Assembly: GCA_037013685.1 (NCBI GenBank)
Contig: CM072884.1
Span: forward strand, 111,454,048 to 111,518,047
Origin: Acridotheres tristis
Lineage: Eukaryota > Chordata > Aves > Passeriformes > Sturnidae
Length of the DNA stretch: 64,000 nt
Direction: 5' to 3'
The translations under genes and the position numbers were made by a program. The number at the start of each line of letters is the position of its first letter. Positions within the stretch are counted from its first letter, which is position 1. Below, piece after piece: positions 14,441 to 25,200 of this stretch. The notes beneath the pieces were generated by a model, which had not been told where the DNA came from, ran no database searches, and saw only the letters and a program-made list of their open reading frames with translations.

Positions 14441-16193
14441 CAGGAAGCACTTTGGCCCAGCCATAGCCTGCAAACCAATTTTGGGAGCACTGCTGGTGTC
14501 CTCTGAAGAGCCTCGAGCACCAGGAAGCACAGCCTGGGAATCTCACTGGGGACTCCCCAGCACAGAAATCTCCTTGTTGCTGACACAGTCTCAAGTTTGT
14601 GTCCTCTGACCCACAGCATCAGCACAGAAATGCTTTTGATTAATGTGGTAGGATTCAGATTAAGTGGAGAAAAGGTTTTGTTCAGTTCTAGGCTGGCTGC
14701 TTTGCTATGACACCAAATAATATCGAAGCTAAGGTTGAAAATAAGGGCCTGGAGATGAAATAAGAAGTACAGCTTGATCCCTTTGCAAAATATATCCCAA
14801 TGAATCAACACTTTCTATTGGGAAACCACTGTCTCCGTACAGTTTACAGATTATTTTTACTTTTCTGACAACCAGGAGGCCTTGTTAACAATGCACATGA
14901 ACAGAAAGCCAAAGCTCCATGGTTTTTATCCCCTCAAGTCACAGGCTGGTGTTACCCCGTGTCCCCCTCTCTCATGCACTAGACATTCCTCTAATATAGG
15001 GGATTTTTCTGTGTGTTTAGGTTGCATTCAGCTGCAGTGGTAACAAATAGCTATCAGCAATAGGAATCCTTGTATCAGAATTACGTAGATGTTTTTCAAT
15101 ACAAGTGTTTAATTCGAAATAAGGATATTTTCAAGGACGATTTCAACATGCCTCAATGTAAATTGCTTATATTTTTGTCTGTGTAACATTATAAAATTCA
15201 TTTCAATGCTCCTCCTTAAGCAAACAAGATAGAAAGGCTGTGGATGATCAGAATTTGAAACAGCTTTGTGTACAAACAGCACGTGGCAGACCCTAAACTT
15301 GTTCTGACAGACTGGCTGAAAATGCCACCAGCAGCACAAAATATGGCACGAGTTAAGGAGATAGCAAATGCTAAATGTGCAAAACAACTTCTCCTTCTTG
15401 AGTTCAGGTGTCAAATTCCTCAGCTTCGTGTCACTGGAAGGGATTCTAAGCAGGGGCTTCTTTCAAGACCACCTGCACCAGTTTGTACCAAAGATTAACA
15501 TGAGACACACTGAATAATTCAGAATTCTTTGAGTGGGAAGAAAGAAGAGCACACTGAAAATAACGTGTTTTTCTGGAAGAAGTTTGCCTTTTTGTAAAAG
15601 AAAAAATTAAAATAATAAGCTTGAACTGTTTTATTATGAAATATAGAATTTCAGACAAAACATTTCATCAATTTTAGAATGATCCGTGTGCTGGATCTTC
15701 TCTGCTGAGAAGTTGCTTCGTTAAAGTGCATTTCCCATGGTCATTATCAACTCTATCCCTGAGGAAAAAACACTGTTCAAACTGAATTCCAGAAGCCACC
15801 ATTGCTGGGACACAGCTCAGCCCACAAGTAGAACAGAGACATAAAACATTCAAGCAAGAACTCTTCAAAGTCAAGAGTTTCAAATCCACATTTTTCAGCT
15901 TAGGATATTTGAATTTCAATTTTTTTAAAAAAGGATTTTTTTGGCACATGGGTGATTGGGTTTTATTTTGAAATGGAATTTTAAAGCAAATCCTTCTTAT
16001 AAAATAATGTCTTGAAATGGAGAGATGTTATTTCTGATCCAAATATAGTTTTGTTAGAAATTTTGAAGCAGCCCTCATTAAAACTTCCCTTGATTTTATT
16101 ACAGGATAGGAATAAAAAAATGTTGTTGATCGGAAAGCTCAAGATGATCAGCTGCACATAAAATGTGTTTAAAAGTGTAGATATTGTCTTAAC

Positions 16194-16247
<54 letters not shown>

Positions 16248-16254
16248 ATAATAA
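16194..16254. repeat. (ATT)n microsatellite
   Basis: About 18 ATT units followed by AAATAATAAATA. It gives the poly-Ile open frame on the minus strand, which is not a gene. Confidence 0.93.
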
Positions 16255-18354
16255 ATATCTTGCATTTCCAGTCCTTGATCTTGCTGTAACATAACATTCC
16301 TGTCTGGCAGGAGTTTTGCTGATTTGCTTGGGACTCAAAGCACAGATTCTTCTTCCCCAGTCCCATCAAACTCATTGTCTTGGAATCTAGGGCAGTCTAT
16401 TTATGTCATTTGTGTCCATTATTTTGCTGCAATATCACGTGCTGCTTATAAAGGTTGCAATTTTATTTCATTGCTTGAGAAAAAAAAAAACAAAAAAGAA
16501 GAATAGCTTATAACTTAAATGGAGAGAACTGGTTTTAACTTTTCATCCTACACGAGTGTCACATTCCTGATTTTCTTTGGGCTCATCAGATAATCAGTAC
16601 GTCTTTGAGGTCGCACCTAGGGGAGAGCAGAAACAGTTACAGAACTAGAAGAGATCCCAGAAAAGCAATCCCACAACGAGTCCCAGGAGGTTACCTGCCA
16701 ACCCCTGAGCCCAGAGCATCCCAGCAACACGAAATCCATCATCAGCAACCCACTCAAAATCCAAACACAAAGGAAGGCATGAGAAGCAGAACGAAACAAA
16801 AGCTTCACATGCAACACGCTGCTGGCAGTTCTGGGAATTCATTATCTGATCTAACTTCTTGTGGCCTCTGCACTCTGTGTGCTTTTAAGCAAAAGGTGAT
16901 GTTGGGTGTTTCTCCTTTGGTTTTCTTAAAGGAAATACCTGCTAAGTTGTAAAAAAATCTGAGCGTTTGCTTTCCAAATCCATTAGAAATCACAGCACAC
17001 CAGCATTTCACGTGGCTGGATGATGACTCTCAGCATCTCAGTGTTTACCCAAGCCAGGCTTTTTTTAAACTTCCCAAGGCTGCCAGGATTCCACCACCAC
17101 TGACTGCAGCCTGTTCTCAAACTGACCCCGGTGGGATCAGAGCAGGGCAAATGTTCAGCAGCCTTGGAAAGCTTTTCCTCATCTGAAACAAGTGCAGGTG
17201 CATCTCCAGTCCTGATTACTTCTGTGCTTTTACAAAATATCACTGGAGAGGAAAAGATGAGGAAAAATTCACTCTCAACTGCATCCGAGTAACATAAACT
17301 TTGGATTTATAAATGTAGTAGCAACACCTCCTCCCTGCAATTCCTCACCTGGTCTAAAGCCCTTGGAAATTAATGGAAATGTCACTGTTTTCCTCAGTGA
17401 AATGTTTTATCAAGGCAAACTTGCTTCTCTAACTACTGACCAATTTTCCTGAGGTTTGTTTCTGGGGCATTAATCATGTACAGTCTGTATTGCTCTGGTA
17501 TTCTTCCAGTATTAAACATCTTCAATAATGCATTTGGTACACATACATTATTGAATAACACATGGAGGCAAATGTTAGATAACAAATGTGGACAACATGT
17601 CTCTGGTATTTAATGAGCCCCAGAACCACTGTGGGATAAATTTAACTATCCTAGAAGCATTTCACAAGACAGCTGCCTTCTGTTTTAAACACAACTCTCT
17701 TTCTCCACCCTCCCGTCCCTTCTTGTTGCTAGAATATGCTGCTGTTTTCTAAATTTACCCTTCTTTACTGTTTATTTTTTTGCAGAAAGGAGAGGTACTT
17801 TGGGAAGTAACAGCATTGCCTGGCTCTGCTCAAGGATCTTTTCCAAGATCCCTCTGCTGCACTTAATTTCTTGCCCAAAGACCTCAGTGGTGTTGAGCAG
17901 AGAAGCTCTCTACAACCTCTCCCACCAAAATAAGAAATTTTCAGATAGAATGGAGGAAAAAATCAGAAAAAAGCCAAAGGCAAGTTTTATGTTTGTGGAA
18001 AGGAAATATTCCTGGATATTGTGGTCTGTGAGAATAAAGGATACTGAATCAGTAGCATACTGAGTAACCAGAAAGTTTCAGAGGGGGCTCACGAACACAC
18101 TGTCTCTAAAACACCCTGAAATAGGTCATGTTTGAATCCCATGTTTAGCAAAATACTGAGGTGAGAACATTTCCCAGAACTTGCTGCAGAAAAATCTATT
18201 GCATCAGATTTGCTAAAGGGAGAAAAAGATGTCTTTAACTTTAGAAAGTTCATCCAGCAGTGTTGTGGAAAGAGGCAGTTTTGGGGCTGTTTGGAGGCAA
18301 TGCTACAGGAGATTTTGGGAGGGGGTTCTGCCCCTGTGCCCCTCTCTCAGGTGT

Positions 18355-18922
18355 GACCCCACCTGCAGAGCTGCCCCAGCCCTGTCCCAGCTTGGGGAGG
18401 AGCTGGAGCTGCTGCAGAGAGCCCAGAGGAGGCAGCAGGATGAGCAGAGGGATGGAGCAGCTCTGCTGGGAGGAAAGGCTGGCACAGCTGGGATTGTTCA
18501 GCCTGGAGAGGAGAAGCTTTGGGCTGAGCTCAGGGTGGCCTTGCAGGGCCTGAAGGAGCTGCAGGAACCATGGAGAGAGACAATTGCCAAGGGATGGAGG
18601 GACAGCACCCAGGGAATGGAGGGACAGCACCCAGGGAATGGAGGGACAGCACCCAGGGGATGGAGGGACAGCACACAGGGAATGGCTCCCAAGTAGGATT
18701 TGATGGGATTTTGGGCAGGAATTGTTCCCTGAGAGAGGCTGGGCTGGAATTCCCAGAGCAGCTGTGGCTGCCCCTGGATCCCTGGCAGTGCCCAAGGCCA
18801 GGTTGGACATTGGGGTTGGAGCAGCCTGGGACAGTGGGAGGTGTCCCTGCCATGGCTGGGGCTGGAATTGGATGATTTTTTAGATCACTTCCAACCCCAA
18901 CCATTCTGAGATTCTCTGATTT
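18355..18922 (+). repeat. CR1 LINE 3' fragment carrying a minisatellite
   Basis: Sense CR1: 'ctggcacagctgggattgttc', 'agcctggagaggagaagc', then the 22-bp array, then 'gcccaaggccaggttggacatt' and the terminus 'accattctgagattctctga'. Confidence 0.88.
18591..18684. repeat. 22-bp minisatellite inside a CR1
   Basis: Just over four copies of a 22-bp unit (core GATGGAGGGACAGCACCCAG) sit within an otherwise ordinary CR1 fragment. Copies differ at one or two positions. The array appears to be a local expansion of CR1 sequence. Confidence 0.85.
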
Positions 18923-19970
18923 ATTTTCTGAACAGAGGAGGAGCAGCAGCTGGATCCAGGCAGCCCCATGAGAGCACTGAGGAAAGGGTGACCCCAGCAG
19001 GCTCTTTTTCTTTAAAAATCCCATTTCAGGAATGAGCTTTCCAGCCTCTGTCTGTCATGGCATTTCTCACCACCAAAGCAGGAACTGAGCAGAGTTTGCT
19101 CCCAGGGTGGGGCTGGCATCCATCCATGAGGACTCACCCTCGCCCTGCTGCATCTCTCAGAGTTATTTGCTTTAGAGTTACTTCTACTTCATGCTTACTG
19201 TGCTCCAATATCAATTAATGAATAACTTCATGAATTTCAATCAACCCATGCTGTGTGCTGGCCCATTTTCTGGCCCATTTTCTGAAGCAGCAGAGCCTTC
19301 CTGAGGTTGCACTTCACTGAAATGGAGGCTGCTGACTGCTGGTCACTGACCTAAAACTCATTTTCTGAATCCAGTGGAAGATCTCATACAACAAATAATA
19401 ATCTCATACAAATAATGATGCACAGGAGCAGGACCACAACAACCACTTCCTATTTATACCCTGATCTGCTGGGGCTGCTGGAGCCCCTGCTTGGTTTTGA
19501 TTTCAAAGTTGTTTCCTCTTTAGATTAATTCGGTGCTCTACTAGTCCTGCCAGTCCTAGTCTGAGGAAAAATGGCTTCATAATTCATTACACTCTACAGA
19601 TTGAAGGGAAAAATACCCATCTCCAGTGGCTTGCTGCACATCACAACATCACAGGAGCAAGTTTCTGAGGTAGTCCCCCCATCAGGAAGGATGCACTAAC
19701 ATCAGCATTTCTTTTACACAGTTTTAAATCTCTTTGTACTGTCAGCTTGGCATCCAGTTAACCATGGATATCTGACAGTCACATGCTTCAAAGCCTGCCT
19801 GTTGATTTATCATCTGCCTTGGATGCCTTTTCACAGGGATTACTATAAAAGGATTATAATACTGGGAAAAGCTTCACATAGTTTGTTGGTTTGGTTGGGG
19901 AAACAGATGCAGCACAGATCTTTTCATCTGTTCCAGCTCTTCAGCCAGACAAAAAGGGAGCTAGCAACAC

Positions 19971-20246
19971 ATGGATGAATCAGAAGGTAAACAGGGTGTA
20001 TCAGCTGGTTTCAGGGTTGAATCCTTCAGTGGTGTTCTGAATTCCGATCTCCAGTCAATGAAAGAAGGATTTCTGCTCTTACAAGCATGTTTCAGTCAGT
20101 TCTGCACCCCGTGTGACACCAGTGATGGGAATGATGAGCACACATCTGGCCCTGTGAAACAGGACTCTGATCTCAGCACTGACGTGACAGATGGCAGCTC
20201 CTCAGACACTCATGCTGTGCAAGTGTGTGATGAACTGAAGGCTTAG
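19971..20246 (+). other. Unassigned 91-codon open frame
   Basis: The frame encodes an acidic, Ser/Thr/Asp-rich peptide (M-D-E-S-E-G-K-Q at the start, C-D-E-L-K-A at the end) with plausible codon use. It lies on the strand opposite IGSF5, about 1.8 kb beyond the proposed IGSF5 stop. An in-frame TAG two codons before the ATG rules out extension, and no splice-supported neighbours were found. I do not recognise the family. It may be chance, a retrocopy fragment or a small bird gene. Confidence 0.15.
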
Positions 20247-22036
20247 TATTAGCCAGCCAAAAAAAAATTCAAGTCTAACTGCATTAGAACAAATTGCTGA
20301 CATTAATGTGGTAGGAGTGCTCCCAAATTGTCCACATGCATCACACACTGGGCTAACAAAAACAGAACAAAACATCAGGGGGGTACATCTTTCTGGCTCT
20401 GAAGGTTATTTCTCCCCCTGCCCTTAGTTTTCAATTTTGATTCTAAATTCACTTCATTTACAGGAAAATACACACCCCATAAACTGTGGATACCCTCAAA
20501 ATAATTCAGATACACTATTATTTCAAGTAACAAACCAGTTCCATCCTGATAACTTTTCAGACACTCAGCACATTTCCCTACCTATCAATACAGCCAGGAA
20601 ATTCCCCCTTGTTTCTTCATGGGTTAATCCCACCCATATGCCTTCACTCCTCCCCTTCTCCCACAGACATTTGGGAAAAAACTGCAGACTGCACCTGCCA
20701 TTTCTCTATCTGTATCATCAATATTTATTGCTCTCTTAATCATGATATGCTAACCATTGGATATCACAACATGACATATCTGCAGCCCATTTCATCAGCA
20801 GGAGTAAAATTGTTTGCTTTCATCGATTTATTTTTCTATTTATTGACCTTTTAATTCAATCTTGATCGCTTAATTTTTCTTTCCAACAACCCTCTGAGTC
20901 GGAGCAGTTCTATATGGGGCAATAAATAGAGCTGCAATTCATCATTCATTTCCTTCTCAGCATAAAACCACAACCACAGCTAAATAATATTTCCAGTTTA
21001 TAGAGTGTCATTTGGAGTAGTTAAGAAGAAAAATAGATCCTTCCCCATTAAGGGTGCCATGACTCACTCTGGATTGGAAAGGAGTGAGGCTGTGGAAGCT
21101 TCCTGGAGCTGTGCTGAAGTCACAGCAGGGATGGATCCAGCCCATTGGAAATGAGCATTCACACCCTCTTATGGAATGGGCTCCTGACTTATCACAGAGA
21201 TGTTTATGGCATATTAAATCAGCTAATTATGGAGCTCATCTAGGAGATTCTCCAATCCTGCAAGTTGCTCAGTCCTTAGAGCTCCTTCTGGGAAAACAGA
21301 GTTCCTTAGAGGTGGTGCTCAGGACCTGGCAGAACTGGCCCTGTGGCCCTTGTTCAGGCACAGCTGTCTGTGGAGCTGCCCCAACATCTCCAAAATCCCA
21401 GGCAGGGCATCCCCCTCACTGCTCTTGGGTTTTGGAAGCAGCACTGTGGGTCAGGGAATGAGGAACTGTTCCCTCAGTGGGATGTTGGTCCCTAAAACCC
21501 ATTTTTCTGGCAGCTCAGCCCTGGTACTGGGAGCAAGGATCACACTCTCCCATCCCTGACAGGAACTTCATTTGCAATTAAACACAAGCCTGCACCTCTG
21601 CTCTCAGTTTGACCTTTTCTCAGTTAATATCATCACAATGAAGACTTTCCAGCACCTCTGACTGATGCTTCTGGCCTCCCCTTCCAGTGGCTGGTAATTT
21701 TTCCCTCGGCTCAATAATTTGCTTTGTTACTCATCATTTTTTAAACGTCTCGCACACCTTTGATTTTTCCTCCCTTGTTCTTTGCCAAACCTTTTGTTCA
21801 GGTTGTGAATTGATCAGTGCAATTACTGGGCAGCATTTATCTTCTATGGACATTTTTGCATTCGTTTCTAATTCAAAGAGTTTGAATGGCCAAAAGCTGA
21901 GCTCAGTGTTTTTCTGTTGTCACCTTTTATGACACACACCAGAGATTTCAGGTTTGTACTCAGTTGGGTCTATGGGTAACAAATCCTGAGGAAACAAAAC
22001 CTGTGATATGAAGTCTCCTTCAATCTCCCAAATAAT

Positions 22037-22245
22037 TTAAAATTGTAACTTTTTTACATATGGAACAGAAGGGATCAAATTTGAAGTCATTACCCTCGGA
22101 GACACAGGAATAGATAAGGTTTTACATCTCCAATCTGCAATTTTTCCATCAGTAGATGGACTCCTGCTCCTCAGGGAGGCCCTGGATTTTCCTTCCTTCT
22201 TCTTGACCTCTAAAGAAGCACTGCAAGGACTTTTGCTCATTTGTC
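22037..22245 (-). CDS. IGSF5: IGSF5 probable last coding exon
   Basis: The open frame follows an ATAATCAG acceptor after a CT-rich run. Its first two bases (GA) complete the codon left by the preceding exon, giving R-Q-M-S-K-S-P-C and about 68 residues in all before TAA. The content is basic and Ser-rich ([17 protein letters not shown]), as expected for a cytoplasmic tail. The end, K-K-L-Q-F, fits a class II PDZ ligand (hydrophobic-x-hydrophobic). A weak GTAATG donor lies inside, after the Arg codon of V-S-P-R, so the true gene could splice to a further small exon. The assignment rests on phase and composition, not clear similarity. Confidence 0.5.
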
Positions 22246-25200
22246 CTGATTATCCAGGGAGAGAGAAGTAATTTGTTGGAGTCCATCCCTTCCTGACCTC
22301 TTTCACTGCGGAAAAAAATTCTCAGGATAACTTTTCTTCCTTTTGCTTATTTTTTTTTTAACCCCCTATTTCTCACTAAAAGGTCCTAGAGAATAAAGAT
22401 GAAGAGTCTTTGGGAAGATTTCCAGCACTCAGGCAGGGAAAGCCAACTGAGAATCACAACTTTCTGCCTTTAGAAATGGCAGGAAGGCAGGTGGTTTCTG
22501 AACAAATTGTTTGATTCAGCACTAGCCAGCAAACAACTAAATTAGTCAACATCTGATTTCTCCTACTTGGCAAGAAATATAATGGAAGAACACTACAATG
22601 GTTATTAGGCAATATATTGGCATCAGTGGTGACTGAACTTTATTGGAATTTATCCAGGAATACCTTTTGTGAGAAAACATGCATTATGCAGTTAACAGGG
22701 AAGGTTATGAATGTAAAAGGAAAACGCTTTTTGTCTGGGAAATGTTAACTCTGTTTGCATTTCTTGTGATAAAATTAAATAATGGACAAATCCACAATTT
22801 AGGGTAAATCTTCAGCAGCCTTTTATCAGCTCCTGCTTACACAAGATGGGGCCATCAAACTACTGAGAAGCCCTGTTCAAACTGAGAAAGTTTGTCTTCA
22901 CCAAGCCATTTTTAGATAGCTAAAAATTCCTCTAACATATGGAAAATCGTTATAAATAAATTTCACCTCTTGGTGAAAATTATAATAATAAAAAAAGGTG
23001 AAAATAATTTTCAACTCTTGATTTTCTCCTGGTGTTTTTCAAGAATGTGTGTGCAGGTATTGATGCAGGCAGAAGCCACTGTAACAGAGTTTTTATACTG
23101 TCCGGGGATAACTGGTTTAAAAATCATAAATATTTCAATTTTATGCTGTGTTCCTGTGCTGGATTCAAAGTTTCCTTGGCCACTTGAACTCCTAGGCCAT
23201 CTAACCCAGGATTTCATGTGGAGGCTGCACCTTTCAGTCTCAGTTTGAATCAGGAGAGTGAACCCAGTCTCCTGATGATCCCTACTCACAACATTATTGT
23301 TCTCACAGTGCATGGAGCTGCCTGAGAACACCCAAATTCGATGCCTTTCAGATGTCACTAAATGCCTTAATGCCACTGCAGTGCCCAACCAGTGCCCATG
23401 AACCATCACTGAGCACCCAGGCACTGGGAAATGGCCAAATGAATCCCAGAACCACCAAATCCCAGAGTCAGCAAGGCTGGCAGAGACCTTCCAGATCATC
23501 CAGTCCCATCATCAACCCAACACCACCATCACCAGCCCTAAACCATGTCCCCAGGTGCCACGTCCAGATGTCAATATCCTGCCCTGAAATGTGTCCTGGG
23601 TGCTCAGCAGCCTTTCCTGGCTGTCAGAGCACATGCCCCATGCATGGAAACACAGCCAGTGCCCCAAAATCCTGTTCACAAGCATTCCAAACTCTGTCTG
23701 AAAATGTTTTTTGGGGTTATAGATCCACACTGATGCCTCCACTGTTTTGTGCAGTCTTTTCAGCTTTGCTTCAACAGTATTTTGTTTGACAAGCAATTCA
23801 TGTCAGCCATCGTAACTACCAGGCACAAATGCATCAGTGTCATTGCTGTTATTTTTTACTGGTATTATGTGATCATTGTTTTAATTGTTGATTGAGTGCT
23901 TCCTAAATTTCACTGTGTGCCAAAAGAAGCTGACACACTCTGCTATGATTTATGTGCAGTGTCATCCCCAAGACAGATTTCTGCACTGTACATGTTGAAG
24001 CAGCTCTTCAGAAATAAATGAGTTATCACTGTGTTGAGGAGTGAACTCAGTACCACACCACCGCCACTTTCTCAAGAGAACATTGGCAAAAACCATCCCG
24101 GAGGTGCTAAAAGGATTTTATAAAAATATGGCATAAATTAAGATTCACATTGCTCTTGTGCTGGAAGCTGAGGGAGAGCAGCACCAGCCTTCAGAATGAG
24201 GCCACTGAGACTGGAGCCAGTGGAGGAACAAACACTGAGCTCTTCATTTTACATTTCATCCACATGGAAAGGGGCAAAGCTCTGGGGGCACTGGGTGTTG
24301 GGTGTTTGCTTTCCCTCCTGGCTCTTAACTGCTGAGACACCAAAGGTTTCAACAGCAATGTAAAGTTCCTGATTGAAGCAACTTCTGGAATATTGGAAAA
24401 TACAGTCAAGAAGGGATCCAGAGAAAAGGCACATTTATTTACTCTCTCTATGCTGGATTTTTTTTTGCAAAGGAACCTCAAACCTCATCTTCACAGTGTT
24501 TCCATATTATATCTACATCTCCTTCAAGTCTGAAGGAAAATACAGCCAAGAATGCTGAAGGGACGTTCCACTTAGCCAATTACAGCTGTAATTGACTTCT
24601 AATTGTCTACCTCCACCCAAAATCTATGTTTGGCTCTAGCACAATACACACTCTGTGGAAAAGAATAAAAAAGGTGGAGATGTTCGAGATTCCAGCGTTA
24701 CCTTTGGTACAGAACTGATGTGCAAATTGTAATCAGGGCCAGGAAATTTTGAAGACACTGGGGGAAGAGAGGCAAGCCCTGCAACGAGAACATAAAAGAT
24801 TATTGTTACTCAGTGTCCACCACGGCATGAACCACAATGGCTAAAGAGGATTTAATATTGTGAGCAAAACCAAGGCTTATTTTTTGGGCTAACATGGCCA
24901 GATTTTTGTATTGAGGGAGTCTGCAGGGGTGGCTTCTGTGAGGTGACACCAGGAGCTGCTCCAGTGTCACACAGAGGCAGCTCCAGGTGGCTCCAGCAGG
25001 GTCCTGCCTGAGCTGTGACATTGGTGGCACCTCTGCCATAACATATTTAATTAAAGGTAAAAAAACCCAGCACAGCAGGACCTGGGAAAGAGGAGTGAGA
25101 ATGTGGGAGAGAAACAATCCTGGAGACACCCAGGTCAGTGCTGATCAGTCAAGGTCAACCCAGAACACAAACAAATATGAAAAAAAGCCAATCTAGGACT

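Larger units (their letters stand above)
986..22036. other. Left intergenic region, no gene recognised
   Basis: Apart from the listed CR1 copies and simple repeats, this stretch is AT-rich unique DNA. I looked for PCP4, the neighbour expected after IGSF5, including its IQ-motif exon on the minus strand, and did not find it. Minus-strand AATAAA-type signals occur near 20727 and 20836 ('atttattg' on the plus strand) and could end an IGSF5 3' UTR, but nothing confirms this. The first 585 bases also show no gene. Confidence 0.6.

Noticed and set aside
17881..17910. Minus-strand L-N-T-T-E-V reading considered as an IGSF5 N-T-T-V-V terminal exon
   Set aside because: It reads on without a stop and has no suitable acceptor, so it is not the missing C-terminus.
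18250..19024. Overlapping long frames on both strands
   Set aside because: They lie in the CR1 and its 22-bp minisatellite; repeat by-products.
1..22036. PCP4, expected next after IGSF5 by synteny
   Set aside because: No exon encoding its IQ motif or acidic segment was found on the minus strand. It presumably lies beyond the left edge.
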